Of a stretch of 64,000 nt of DNA, positions 1-12,900 are shown piece after piece. The notes under the pieces were generated by a model. That model was not told the origin of the DNA and ran no database searches. It was given only the letters and a program-made list of their open reading frames with translations. This stretch comes from Pristionchus mayeri (lineage: Eukaryota; Nematoda; Chromadorea; Rhabditida; Neodiplogasteridae). Both the position numbers and the translations under genes were made by a program. Positions within the stretch are counted from its first letter, which is position 1. Each line of letters opens with the position of its first letter. The DNA is taken from contig BTRK01000003.1 in NCBI GenBank assembly GCA_036245805.1, forward strand, positions 992,001-1,056,000. Direction: 5' to 3'.

Positions 1-2815
1 TATTTTCTCAATCTTTAAGCCGACAGACATTTAAGATTTATACAGGTCGAAGTTCGGGAAATTTAATTTAGTTGAAAATAGTTCAAGAAGAAAGCATTTT
101 AAAATGAATATACGATGACCCTAAATTCGCAATATGTTAGAGTAATCGTCTGCACTTCTATCACAACATTTTACTTACCTCATCTTTCCGGGCAATCTGA
201 GCCCGCAAATTCGCCACTTAAAATGAATGAATAGCACATTTTGCACTGAGGTAACATGCTCAACGAACAATAGCAGGGATATATGTCGGCACTATTTACA
301 AATCGTGGTACCAACAAATGTAGCAAAAAGGCGCCCAAGTATGGAGTAAGCAGTGTGAATTACAAGTATGGAGTATGGGACTTTGGGGTCTGAAAACTGA
401 CAAAAATGAATCTTTACTTCGTCGCGAAGTGCTTCGGAAAACTCCGATCCGCTTGTCAGGAGTCCAATCTTCAATTAAAGTAACATAGATGTGGCTAATT
501 ATTGAAATTTGTCAACTTTTGATAAATATACACAAACAGTGCACAAATCGCAATCAAGATTGATTTTTTGTACAAGACAAATTTATAACCACAGTTTCGC
601 TGACTGCTTTCGAATGTAGGCCGGCAGTTACATCAGATGAAGAAGGAAAACTATCGGAGTGCGCAACACGATTCTGCAACAATCGGGAGGCACTATGCCG
701 GATTAAAACAATGACACCATGTCGACTTTGATATTTCAAAGGTCAAAAGCATGCCTCCATAGTTTTCATCCAATCTAGTGAACAATCGCGAGTACGCAAG
801 GGTTCGCTATTTTGGGTTTTTGGGCACTATTTAGAGCATGAAACATACCCGGAAATGCCACGAAAAATGCTCACAACGCCCAGAAGGGGAACCCTAGAGA
901 GCGCACAAACATTTACCAAACCATTCCGCATATCACAATCACTCGAAGCAGAAAGTACAGGCGTTTGATCAATTTTACATTGCCTTTCCACGATCTAGAG
1001 ACGGATAGATTTAGAGGAGTATGGATGCGCAGCTGTTGATGGTGAGAAGTATGTTGCTGCTTCTTCACAGATTCCTTTAGCAGCCGATGGACGTGCTCGT
1101 CCGGTCCGTACTGAGGATAATTTCGTTAATGAATGTCCAAAAATACCTTGATGGCTAAAATGTTGCTACTCAATAATTTTTGATGATCGTTTGAACAGGA
1201 ATGGTTGAACGCCGCTTCCGCATGTAAGCATACAATAAGTTTTTTTTATTGCTAAATATAGAGAGGAGCCCAAAATCTTCGGCCGGTTTAGTTGTAATAC
1301 AATGAAAACAGAATACCGTCTGAGGAAGAAGTCGGGTGATCCAGTTGTTTTCACCGCCACCTGTCTGCTCCCATGAAGAGCTCTGAAAGGCTAGGTTGGG
1401 TGATAACCCACCGGATGGGAAACCAGGACCCTCTCCGCCCCAACTGTAAACACGTATTCAGAGAAACTTGTACGATAGGGCATATGTTTAAGTTCTCAGC
1501 TGTCGGTATTGATGAGGTTTAGTACTGTATGGAATGTCTCATCTACTCCTTTCCAAAAAATTAGTTGCAAATCTCCGCACTCCTTAATTACCTCTCATTT
1601 CAAGAGAGGGGTTCATTTAACAATAGCTCTAGTTGTTTATGAACGTGAATATTTTACCAGTTTCACACTGCCTCCACTGTCCGTTGCTGGGAATGCGTTG
1701 AGAGGGAGTGGCGCGTGACTCCCAGTCAATCCCATTTCACTAGGTCGGATGAGAACATTAGCGCAGGTCCTTCAAAAGAGTCCATTTCTAGGTTCTCATG
1801 CGGCATAGTGCCGGGGAGTAGAGTTGTCCAAACGATAACGATAACGATATTTTCCCGATATTTTTCTCTCATTTTTGCCGTTACGATATATCGGAATCGG
1901 TCTCCCTTTGTTTCACAAGAAAATTTCGGGATGAGTTTCAATAATAATTTAAAAGTTTATCCGATATAATTGGCAATTGAGTCGGAATTTCGATATATCG
2001 CATAGCTAATTGCTCCATTCCGATATATCGGTTATCGTTTGCACATCCCTACCGGGGAGTGATAAGGTATTCAACACTTCGAAAGTTCATTGGCCAGGCT
2101 ATATGCCTCTATTCGGTTCCCTTCCTAAAGCGTAAAGCGATTTAATAAAACACGCTCTGGCTTCCAGAGACTTAATTATACCAACTATAACACAGTAGAA
2201 AATTAATTCTTCCTACGAACTATGATAGTACGAAGAATTCAGGAATGGAGAGGGGTGGAATAACAAGAGTCGTGTGAGGAGATATGCTCACGTCATCAAT
2301 GTTTTTCAACCTCACGCACGCTTCATCCCCCGTGATATATCAGTTGCCCTGATACTCCTCGAGATTTCAAGCACGATGTTCACACAAGTGATAGGGATTC
2401 CAATGTATCCCAACTAAAAAGAAGATCTATAACAAAAATATGCATGTAAAGTGGGATATATTCAGAGTGGAAACATCAATCACTGGCACGAAGTTGGCGT
2501 TTTCAGAGCGCACGAGGCGAGAGAGTGACACTCTCGTTTCTCTAACCGCGCTCGGTTGCTGAAACTCCTCATTTAATGCATTCCTCCCACGTGTTGGTCT
2601 GCTTTTCCCGCTATCACATGCTAAGCTACAAGTTTTCGAGCGAGGACAAACGCGCATCGAATTGATTCGAGGGATGCGATGAGGTGCAGATTTTCGAAAT
2701 TATTTTTTCAGCGATTCTCTGGATTTGCTGAAAGTCGTTAATATGCGAATTTTGCGGTTCTTTCAATACCCGAAGGAGATCGAAGGACTATATTTGAAGA
2801 GACCGAATTTCGGAG
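1..2815. other. Gene-poor left edge with MITE fragments
   Basis: I see no exon set with consistent phase here; the short ORFs are not supported by splice sites or recognisable domains. The stretch holds a half copy of the tatgacgtca MITE (about 698-779), a degraded member of the agggttcc MITE family (about 808-895), a half copy starting with ctaggtcggatgagaac near 1738, and one well defined hAT-type MITE at 1819-2051 listed separately. Confidence 0.5.
1819..2051. mobile_element. hAT-type MITE with 8-bp target duplication
   Basis: A 233-bp element whose ends are imperfect inverted repeats: the left end reads tagagttgtccaaacgataa and the right end, reversed, reads tagggatgtgcaaacgataa. The interior is AT-rich with repeated gatatatcg-like palindromic blocks. 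It is flanked on both sides by the identical 8-bp sequence ccggggag (1811-1818 and 2052-2059), the target-site length expected for hAT transposons. There is no coding capacity, so it is non-autonomous. Confidence 0.85.
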
Positions 2816-3410
2816 CAATCGTCTGACTCTCTTCAGTTTGCACGCTCTCACGTCTCTCTGACCGGCGAGAGAGCATGCAAACTGAAGAGAGTCAGACCAT
2901 TGCTCGAATTTCGACATCTCGCAATCGAGCAGATTTGTTCGATTCACACGAAACCACTTACTTCACTAGGTCGGACGATAAATAATGAGTCATGACGTAT
3001 TTTACATATCAAAGAAATCAAGAAAGAGTTCCGCCAAGTGCCTCGTTTTCGACAAAGTGCGCCACCGCCCGCGAACAACGCAAGATATAATGAGTTAGAG
3101 ACACGATATCGTGAAATGGTGAGTGTATTGAACAATGGTCTGACTCTCTCCAGTTTGCACGCTCTCTCGCCGGTCAGAGAGACGAGAGAGCGTGCAAACT
3201 GAAGAGAGTTAGACGATTGCTCAGTGTATTTGATACGGCAATAACATTATTATTATCGGAATCATTAGCATTCGCTGCTACGCCGCTTAGGGAGACTCAA
3301 CGACATGGCAAAACGGCGCGCACTCTCCTCTTTTTCCATGTTCTCTCGCTCTGTCTGACCGGTGAGAGAGCGTGTGAAACGAGGAGAGCGTGCGCCGGTT
3401 TGCTATCACT
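2816..3410. repeat. Cluster of palindromic 'tctgactctc' MITEs
   Basis: Three copies of one palindromic family lie close together: about 2816-2905, 3138-3222 and 3300-3410. Each is a near-perfect stem with a core of the type ctctctcgccggtcagagag. The first two have arms ending in caatcgtctgactctc-like sequence; the third is a related subfamily with gcaaaacggcgcgc ends. They sit between coiled-coil exon copies of the gene at 3.0-4.77 kb. Confidence 0.75.
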
Positions 3411-4770
3411 GATTTCCACTCGCCACTTTCCTTGCAGGAACAAAGATTCCGCAGAATTGAGAGGGATCGTGATGAAATTGAGAGGCAATTTCGAAACTCG
3501 GAGAGGAACAATACGAGATTAGCTGACGAACTCAACGACTTGAGAAGACAAAGAGCACAGCCAAATGTTAATAACGCAAGATATAATGAATTGGAGATAC
3601 GATATCGTGAAATGGTGAGTGATTCCGTTACTTTTTTTCCTGGAAATCACAAAGAAACACTGAGAATGCGGATTACATTATCTTTGAAAGAACTGTCCGT
3701 TTCATTCGACTTTTTATCATATATAAGAAACTTGTTGATTACTTTTATCTGAATTGATTATTCCATTATTTCAGAGCGAACGATACTTAGTTGTCGAGAG
3801 AGAACGCAACGAGCTGAGAGATCGTGATGAGAGGAGAGAGAGAAAGTACCAACGCATGGCCAAAGCGGTACGTTGAGTATATTGCTAGTAGGATATAGTC
3901 AAAATGCGTACATACATTTTCTGCGGAAAAAACACCGGCTGCATTGAAAAGACATTAAAACGTATTTGATTACAGCAAACGTATTAATTTTAAAATAAAA
4001 AAATGGTGGTGATTGCAGTTGAGGAACGGCAAGGACGGGACAGAGGAACGCGCAAAGAAGTACGAAGACTTGGAGAGAAAGTATCGCGAACTGGTTATAC
4101 TTGAGATCGTTTTTTTTGCTTAGTTGTCTGTCCAACCCTGGGAATGCTTCGCAAGAAATTTCATTATTTATTCTGCGTGCACTATCGATTAGGGTTCCGG
4201 TATTGGGCGTAATTTTGCACTTTTGGTCTTTTTTCGGGTATGTTTCATGTGCGCTATATATGCGAAAAAGGCACATGAAACATAAGCGAAATCAATTCAA
4301 AATATGCCCAATTACGCCCAATTCGGGAACCCTACTATCGACGGTCAGGTAGGAGCGCAGTAGAGCAGAACGAAGAGAGTCATGATGTGCCAAAACTTTA
4401 CGTGGTAAACCCTTGTTCCTTAGATTTCCCACGATAATTCCTCGTTAGATTCCCTTGATTTCCGCCATACGACCACTAATTTGAAGGGGGAAAGTTAAAA
4501 AAATAGATATTCTTTACAGACTAGAAGATGCGAAATCGTCGAGAGGGAACGCGATGAATTGAAGGCTCGGCATGAGCATCTAGAGAAGAAGTACAAAAAG
4601 ATGCTCATTATGGTTTGCAATTTTACTTTCTATTTTCTTTGTGCACAATTTTTAGTTAATGTTACTTTATGTAACAATTCTATTTAGAGATTAATATAAT
4701 TCAGTACGTATTACAGTTCGGAAAAAGACAGGCAGAGGCACCTCAGGGTAATAATGCGTATCACAATTGA
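3008..4770 (+). CDS. Charged coiled-coil protein (multi-exon, 5' end unclear)
   Basis: Five well supported exons: 3438-3614, 3775-3867, 4019-4093, 4520-4612 and 4717-4770 (TGA). Every intron has gt..ag ends and falls in phase 0, and internal exons are 177, 93, 75 and 93 nt. The product is an Arg/Glu/Lys-rich coiled coil with recurring motifs: ERDRDEIERQF, then VERERNELRDRDERRERKY, KKYEDLERKYREL and VERERDELKARHEHLEKKY, ending in a short tail APQGNNAYHN. An extra exon ending at 3118 encodes NNARYNELETRYREM, almost the same as the end of exon 3438-3614, so it is a partial exon duplicate. No start codon or signal peptide could be fixed. Function is unknown; the sequence alone suggests only a structural or scaffold role. 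An agggttcc MITE lies in the intron at 4191-4333. Confidence 0.72.
4191..4333. repeat. Palindromic 'agggttccgg' MITE
   Basis: A 143-bp palindrome with ends agggttccggtattgggcgt and the reverse, and central arms containing atgtttcatgtgc. The flanks repeat actatcga on both sides, consistent with an 8-bp target duplication. Members of the same family are at about 34671-34801, 34960-35099, 36234-36370, 40767-40894, 41025-41142, 45241-45389, 52646-52790 and 60816-60944, with a divergent relative at 57447-57582. Confidence 0.75.
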
Positions 4771-7049
4771 CTACAATTGAATGCCCAAAAATATTTTGGC
4801 TAACTAATCCATATTTTGTTCGAAGATGTGCCTCATTTTCAATAAATATTCTTCAGTTTTACAATCGCGTGGAGGAAGAGAGGCTCATAGAGCCTAAATG
4901 GTTCTCATTCAATTTGTATATGTCTTGTGCATGCAACAATCGGATTTAGATTAACTCTTTATAACAATTTATTCCATTTCGATGGTTGGGGGGAGCCTCG
5001 CTTGTACCACTCGACGTTGCACGTGCCATCATTCCTGCAAAGGGAAACACTATTTCGATTTTATTTCTTATTTTACATGATTAATACTACAATATTATGT
5101 TGTTTACATTTTTTTTATTTTGTTAGGAGAGGAGGACGGGAGCGGCACCCATCCGCGCAGCCTTGAAGACCATCCTTGCAGGTAGCAATCCCAAATGCAG
5201 TATCCAGTGTTCTGCAAATGTAGACTCCCCAAGCTCCGCCCACTTTCCTCTGACACATTTCCCCTCGAAAGCGAGATTTAGGAATCACAAGCTTCATTCT
5301 CAACCAAATCACTCGCTCAAAAAATGATTCGGAAGCTCTTTCCATTACCTTTCGATATAGCCCTGTCCCGCTGGTAAAAGTGTTCTCTGAATAGGTCAGC
5401 ATACGATAATTAAGTTGCGAAAACGCTGGAAAATGCTGGTTTGGCGCTTTCAGCGAACATAGACATACGGGACAAGGCTTGCCTGATAGCCTATCGGTAT
5501 TCTAGGACCTCTATCAAGAAAAAACGATAAAATATTGTTTCGTTGATTTGTGATTCAAAAGAAACCAGTCCGCGACACACTGATTAGGCGAAGAGAGCGG
5601 AGAGCATTCTCTCTCTCCCCTCCTCCCTCTTTTGCACCAGTTTCTACCCCGGCGCGTGTAGAGAGCGCCTGGGCCTACAAAAGAGCGCGCTTGCATCCCT
5701 CCCTCGTCTTACCTATTGGGGCTGAGGCGCATCCGGGAAAGGGCGAAGCCCTGCCCAAATTTTTGGCGATTTGACTGGCGAGGCAGCGGAATTGGCTCAG
5801 CCCCTTTCTTCCTCTTCTCGCTTTTCTGCCGCTTTCCGTTGACACCTTTTCATGTACTTTATGACCTCTAGGTCGATTCAGAGATGAGATATCGACAAAC
5901 GGCCAAAAGTATGATCTTATTTGGATCCCAGCGGGCATTTTGAGCATAGTTAGGGTGGCATAGGTTCATTTCGGCTATACCCCTTGTGGTCCCTATGCAA
6001 ATGAACACTTACAGTACGCCGCAACGACAAATTACGGATGTAAGGACAGATTCTTTCTTCGCTTTTCAGTCTTCCCACTGGGGAACTGTAACCATAATAA
6101 TACCTAACATCGATATGAATGCTAATTCAAGTAGGCTAACCTCAATTTTCGGAGGAAAATATTGTTGAAGTAGCGTCCTTGATGATCAAGTATCGAGTGG
6201 AAGTAGACCGCTGAAAGTATAGGGGATATGGAAACTAGGTCGGACGAGCACCATCGGATCATACATAATATGGGAATGCTACAGACGGGTAGATATTTGG
6301 TAACCATCCGGAAGGTTCCCTGGGCAATCCAGGTCACGACCTCTCATCATTCAGCAGTGAGAGAGCGAAAATAGAATGCGGAACTATCAAGGTACGCGAA
6401 ATAGGCACAAGATGGGATGAAAAAAGTTGGGAGAATGCTGGCTATCTCAGGGTGCAGCGGACTTTAAGGACCTGAAAGTGGGGCGGGTCCTGGGAAAAGA
6501 GGGGGCGAGGGGGGCGGAGAGGAGAGGGAGCAAGGTGTAATTTAATTCCCGCCCCTGAGTCAATTTCCAATTCCGTCGGATTACACGGGGCTCAAATCAA
6601 ATTAATGTACAGATAAGCGGATTCGAGCGCTTTGATTCACTTCCTTTCGGTTTACTTCCTTAGAGCGCTTTTTCTTCCTTGGAAATTCCAACCTCACATC
6701 TAAGCTCTAACGATAACTCACACGAGCCGTGGAAGGGAACATAAGGAAGAGTAAATGGGCGAGCAGAAATATAGTGGACGTTGCGCAGAAAATACTCTAA
6801 TTACACAAGACATGCTCGATTGGAGGGAGAGAATTTTTAATCAATGAAGCCCTGGAACAGTATGTTTTCCACTATCGTTGATAAGGGATGGCTTGGGAAG
6901 ATTTCCACTCTTTCTTTTGGAGTAGAGAGGGAGAGGGGATGAGCGCAGTATCATGTCTTGAGAAGCCATTTGTGGAAATGGGAAATAGTCATTCCTAATC
7001 ATAGATGTGTTCGATTCCGTAGCAGCTTCCCACCAATATGCAGACTTAA
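4771..7049. other. Intergenic, no supported gene
   Basis: No exon chain with matching phases was found. A possible exon after ttgttag at 5128 (Arg/Ala-rich, about 19 codons, donor gtagca) is too weak to call. A half copy of the ctaggtcgga MITE sits near 6234. The stretch 6475-6540 is G-rich, and 5570-5640 and 5800-5840 are pyrimidine-rich. Confidence 0.4.
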
Positions 7050-8530
7050 GGCTATGCTAATTTGAGTTCGTCTCACTGGGCGTCAACTTTTGGAACCATG
7101 ACATCAAAATGAATGGTTTGCCAAGACTTGTGCGAGTTCGGGGAAATACAATGATAAAGCAGAAACGCAAACCACTAGCGCTATTCTGCCCTCGTGAAAG
7201 GCCCCGTGATATGTTGTAAACACGGTAAAGCAAGTACAAAAATACAGACTCTATTCACCATTTATGAGAAATGAGTTTCATTCAGGGTAAGCACCTTCGT
7301 GTTATAAGGAATGAGATCAAACCACGGGACTATTGAACATTCTCGCACTCCTTTCAGCCCACGCGAAAGTCCCCTTCATAAGTTTCGAAGGAGGAGAAAG
7401 CAAGTGCAAACCGCCAGACCCTATTGGCCATCTATACTCCTTTCATGGCTCGCACCTTCGGTCTAGAGCCCTTAGGGAAACTGAGAATCACAAGCCTATT
7501 GCCCATGGATGCACTTCAGCCTCCACGAAATAAGAGTGCGATATAGCTGAGTGAGAGTAAAAACCGCCAGACTCTATGCGAGAGAAGGACTTCTTTCACG
7601 ACACGCACCTTCGTGTAATAAGGAATGAGCGCAAACCACGGGAGTATTGAACTCATAGGCATCCTTTCAACCAACACGAAATGACGGTGGGTTGAAAGCC
7701 GAGAAAATTGTGAAAGTGATATGCCGTGAAAATGGTGAACGTAAGTACAAATCGCGAGACAATATTGAACGCCAGACTGTATTCGCCGCACGCTCCTTCT
7801 ATATATTTAGGGAAAGTGCGCGAAACACGGAACACTGATGCTTTCAACCCACATGGATGGTTGCGTGATAAAAGTAAGGAAAGGTGAAAGCAGTATAAAC
7901 CTCGACACCCCATTGACCTTGTGAAAGATGGATTTCGTTCACGACACGCACCTTCGTGTTACAAAGTAAGTGCGCGAACCACAAGACTATTGAATACTAC
8001 GGCACCCTTTCAACCCACCCGAACGGTTGCGTGATAAGAGTATGAACTAGTGGAAGAAAGAATACACGCACTTTTTCGCGATAGTCCTTATTAGTGATGC
8101 CAAAACGGCGCGCGCTCTCCTCGTTTCACACGCTCTCTCGCCGGTCAGACAGAGCGAGAGAGCGTGTGAAACGAGGAGAGTGTGCGCCGTTTTGGCATCA
8201 CTAGTCCTTATGGCAACTGCGAATCACAAGAAATTACCCATTATAGTTAGACGATGGGGTGGCAAAGCCCGCTCTTGTGTGGAACAATGCCTAACACCTT
8301 TACCTAGGGGTACACAACCGCCAGACACTTTTGAAGATCGGTTTGCTCTTTTAACATCACGTTCCTTCGCATTGTAAGGAAAGTGCGCGAACCACGAGAC
8401 TATTGAGCACGATACATACCTTTCATCCCACGCACCTGGTTGCGTGATACGAGTATGGAAAAGTAGAATTAAGAGTGTAAACGCGCACCTTCCTGCTATA
8501 GCCTATAGGAAAATGCGAATCACGAGACTC
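7050..8530. repeat. Degenerate tandem repeat array, unit about 150-200 bp
   Basis: A landmark phrase of the form cacgcaccttcgtgttataa, followed by gcgcgaaccacgggactattgaa and later by tttcaacccac and aaccgccagac, recurs at about 7270, 7450, 7605, 7790, 7945, 8350 and 8485. Copies are strongly diverged, with variable spacing. No ORF spans the array. A palindromic MITE has inserted at 8091-8206, between two units. Looks like an old satellite or minisatellite. Confidence 0.65.
8091..8206. repeat. Near-perfect MITE palindrome in the tandem array
   Basis: Ends are agtgatgccaaaacggcgcg and its reverse complement. The arms are almost identical over about 50 bp, with the centre at ctctctcgccggtcagacag. 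Relatives are at 3300-3410 and 43797-43906. The high arm identity suggests a younger insertion than the surrounding array. Confidence 0.8.
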
Positions 8531-8674
8531 TACTGCCCAAAATTGAGGTTCCTCTTTGACCCTTCTCCTATTTGAAAACCGCCAAATAGGTGTATGTCGT
8601 ATAACAATGGCTTTATACTGCAACAAACAAGTAAGTAAAAGCACGCGTAGATATCCTGGCTTTTCAAGTGTCTT

Positions 8675-8822
8675 TGTCTTCCCCACTCTCATAGTCGCTG
8701 TCGACGTCTACGACAATCGCTACAGGAGGCGCTGCAGGAGGTGCAGCAACTCCAGCAGCAGGCTGATTCCTAATAATCTGCTGCTGTACCGGTGTCTTAT
8801 CTTCAGTGGAATTCTTGATCTG
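8675..8822 (-). pseudogene. Orphan acidic C-terminal exon (paralogue of the 52.4-kb exon)
   Basis: On the minus strand, after an acceptor cttttttcag, an open frame starts IKNSTEDKTPVQQQ, continues through an Ala/Pro-rich block (AAGVAAPPAAPPVAIVV) and ends VDVDSDYESGEDKDT then stop. The tail exon at 52384-52512 has the same plan: IDDIKSELKS, an Ala/Pro block and DADSDYESGEDEGN. I could find no upstream membrane-spanning exons near 8.8-9.4 kb like those next to the 52.4-kb copy. It is therefore probably an isolated fragment of a duplicated gene, or the last exon of a gene whose other exons are too diverged to see. Confidence 0.55.
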
Positions 8823-9944
8823 AAAAAAGAGGCGACTTTGATGAAAAGTAGTAACACCATGTACAGTCTCGGCATCGTCATTATCTTCCCAATTATGAAC
8901 TCAAGAAAAAAATAGAAAGGGCCTTTAAGCATTATAACAATGCCATCGGTCTTCCTTGTCAACATAAAAGTTTCTGGAAATGTTTTTCCGGATTTTTTGT
9001 GCACCATGCCATCCGTCTAGCACAACTTTGAGCTGAAATACGCCAGAGCGGGGACAAAAACTGGAAAAAATTTTTTCCTCGGGCGGGGGGGTCTGTTTTC
9101 ATGTAATCTCTCAGAAGGCTCGTGATAGTAAGCGTGTAGTGCATACGTGTTCGAAGTTGAGTACTCACATCGCTGATAATGCTGATGTATGCGCAAATAA
9201 GTGCAAGTTATTTTTTTAAATAAATTGCATTCCCCCAAGGATAATGATAACCGGAGAAGAAAATAGTCCCCATCCAGGTGAGTCAGATACTTGATCGCTA
9301 GTTGAGGCCGATTGCTTCCCTTCCAAGGGTGCCTTATCTTATCACATGCCCGCCAACGCTCTACATACATCCAAACAACATCATGCCATCCTTTCCGATT
9401 TCAAAATAGCCAAACTCTCGAGCATCGCTTGCGCATTCTGACTTGGAGACGTTGCAGACGTTGACTTGCATGCGTTGTAATCACTTTTGTCCGAATTGTC
9501 TGAAATAGATCTACTGTTGCACATCGTTACGCATCAAGACCTTAGTGATAAGACCAAGGTGTGCCTGTTGAAGCGTCTCCCCTGAATATTACTATCAATA
9601 CGGATTATCATGTGAATATTTTTTTGCATTTAGTAAGCGGCCCACTTAGAACACTTACATGGAGTTTGTGGTTCCGCGTTGTTCCCCCGATTCCAAACGA
9701 GCAATACTTGTCTCAGGGTGCACAACATGTTTCGGATGTCCTCCTTTCTCGAAGTTGTGCTCATGATTTCAAGGTATGCATAAAGTGTTAAAAGATGCCG
9801 CGAAACGCGAATGGATGTAAAATATTTCATTTTGCAGAAATTTACTCATCCCTTCCCGAGAACCATCAATTTTGACTACTATTGATGCGAATGGTATTGT
9901 AGTTGCGAAGCAAGAAAAGACTAGCTGAGCTGCAACATTTGCAG
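8823..9944. other. Upstream region of the first lectin-CUB gene
   Basis: The signal-peptide exon expected upstream of 9945 should lie here but was not located. An open frame at 9561-9791 (+) contains SPLNITINTDYHVN and a Cys but has no paralogue in front of the second lectin gene, so it is not called. Confidence 0.3.
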
Positions 9945-12900
9945 GTTTCGAAGTGAACTCATGCCCTTCTGGATTTTACTTGGCACACGCAGGCCAATGT
10001 CGCAACTATGGGCGGGTCATCACTAATTTGCGAAGCAGAGATGTTGGCAATTTAGCTTTAAATTAAAAATTTGTGAAATTCCGTTCATCTATAATTACTC
10101 AGGCGATCAACAAAACAATCGAGGAGTGTTCCAAATGGAAGGCTTTGCCAGTCATTATACGAAACGAAGAGGTAAAGTATATTTCGTAAAGTTGTCTCTG
10201 AAAATACTATCAGGAACAATCGTACTACACGACAGATTTTCGCTATGCGATTCCAATCGGTATGTACGAGAAAATATCGCTTACTTTGATGTCCCATTTC
10301 AATGCTGACTATTGAAAATACCAAATGTCCTCTTTCCATTTCATATTTCAACTTTTGTAGTAGCCTCTGGTTCTTTCAGGCATAATTTGCAACTTTTCTT
10401 CATCCAGATGGCAATGGCTCGACGGCTCACCTATCAAGTACAAACCTTCGAATTACACATCCGGTTGGTCATTAGCAATTGTTTGAAGTTGTAGCACATA
10501 GTGCTTCCGATCAATTTAATGTGAAAATTTTTTTTAAAATTTTGATTTTATATTTTGCCAAATTTCATTTTGTTTAGCGATGAATGAGCCTTGCTCCAAC
10601 CGTGACGCTGGCTCATGGTACCTCGATCAACGATCATGGCAGTTTGTCAACAAGTCAGCAGCTCTTTCGATATTTTCAGATATATTTCGAAACTTTAAGC
10701 AAACAAATTTCGTTTCAATTCAGTCCAAGTTTGCAAGAGAACTTCAACATCACATGCGTAACTGACATCAACAAAACTAAAATAACTCCAGAGTGTGCAG
10801 ACTTTGTCCATTTTGAGGAAGGATCGGAATGTTATCAGGTTCGCAAAAAAGTGTACTGAACTACAGGAATGCTGTTACTTCAGGTATCTAATGTTCCAGT
10901 CAACTTTACTGTTGCACACAAATACTGTAAAAGTGTTGGAGCAAGTCTTGCATCAGTTCATAACGAACAGGTAAATTTCGAATGGTTGGAAATATTTTGA
11001 TATTCTGAATGTAAGGGCAATGGTTTCATCCGGCGACTCGCATTCTCACAAGGAATACTGAACGGATTGCTTCTCGGAGGATCCAGCACGGTGAAGTTGG
11101 ATGATTTTAAGTGGATCGACGGATCCCAGTGGAATTACACTAATTTTGTGCCAGGTGAGTGATATTTGCGCATTTCGAAATTTTTTTTAATTTGTAATCG
11201 TCCAAAGTTTAGGTTTTCCTGTACGTGGAATGGGCACTTGCCTCTCCATGGCAACCAACGGAATTTCTGGGCAATGGACTAACACCGAATGCTCAACAAA
11301 AATGCCGTTTGCTTGTTCGAGAAAACGTTCGTTTTTATAGAAAACTTAACCTTTTAGTTTTCAAATTTTTAGCTAATGCCGAAGGAGCAACCAAATCTTG
11401 CCCTGGAGCTAACGTGAAAGAGGATGAAATTGTTGGAATATTCATTATATTCGTGTCACAACTTTCCCTACGTTTTTTAAAAATATTAAACACTAATTCC
11501 AAGTATTTTCAGATTGTATCTCCGGGCTTCCCTCTTAACGCTTCAATTCCTTGTGATTTCTTCCTTTCTGTCCCAGTTGGCGGGCTGGTAGAAGCTGAAG
11601 TTAGGAAGTGTTTATTTTGAATTATAAAATTATTTTGATAATTTAATCTGGAATATCAGGATATTCGAGTTGCAATAACAATGACATTACCCAAAATGGT
11701 AGTACCCCATTTTGTAAATTTTTTTTGAGAAATTCATTTTTCAGAAATAAAATTTCAGAAATTTTTTGCCGGAAATTGATTTTTCGAAACAGAAAATCGG
11801 GAAGGAAAAACACGGCTCTGAAAAGCTGGCTCTGACAGTTCGTCAGTTTCCACGTTTTTTTATGCTGTTTCCATTTTTGAATGTGTTTTATAATATTTCA
11901 CGAAAATTGCGTCTTTCTAATTTTGGTTTTTCTCATTTTATTTTTTCTTGAAAAAATTTCTTATTTGTAATTTCTAATAAATTAATTTCGTAAGTCATGT
12001 TTCTCAAATATTTTTTTCTAAATTGGGGTACTACCATAGTTGCCCAGACTCAAAAAAGCATACGTTCAATATTAGCTGTGTTTGCCCGACTCAAAAATCG
12101 ATGAATAGGGGTCATGGTCGATAATGTCGAAGTAGGTCATGGAGTAATAAAGCAAAACTACCGTACCAACTTAGACTTTGGGACTACCGTAATCCAAATT
12201 ACAGTAACCTGGTCACAGTAACATCGGTTCCGTGGAGCAACATTAGTTCCTTGGGTCAAACTTTTAAAAAAAATTGTCAATCGATATTATTGATGTTCTA
12301 CAGTAACCTACAGTAACCCTCACTACCGTATACACATTGGCGAATCACGAACTAACTTTTTTTAAAAAAGATGCCATAAAAAACAATTCTTTGCTCAATG
12401 TTGAGTAACTATCTCAGTAAATTTTATTTTTATTTTTTTCGTAATTAAATCATGGCCGAGTGGCTAACTAGCTTGTCTTGGAAATCTAAGGTACCGGATT
12501 CGAGTCCAGCAAGTGGCTAACCTCTTTGCCGTGTTTCGGGGAGTTCGCCAAAGGGAAGTGGAGTTACTGTAAACTCATACCGTACCCCAGTCCGTTTGGT
12601 CAACTCTAGTTCGCTGGGTCACATACATGATTCGATATTGTAAGGGCGGTGTGATTATGCCAGCATTTATGTCGGCAATATTTTAGCACATAATAGAGAC
12701 TTTTTGGCTCAGTGAATATATAATATTTGTGAAGACCCTTGGGATCAGGCCAAAAATATAATTCATCTAAAATGTGTCCACATGTATCACTCGGTAAGTG
12801 TAGCATAGCGGTGATATATGCATTGATCTAGGTCAAGCGCTGAGAAATTCACCGAACTTTTTCGGAAATATTACGGTATCAAATTTTTCCTCTTTCGCTC

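Noticed and set aside
9561..9791. First exon(s) of lectin copy 1
   Set aside because: The frame is open and has a Cys, but the donor phase does not match the exon at 9945 and the paralogue has no counterpart.
12455..12515. A tRNA-Ser gene
   Set aside because: The A and B boxes are present but anticodon and acceptor stems do not pair and the variable arm is missing. It is duplicated inside a transposon.
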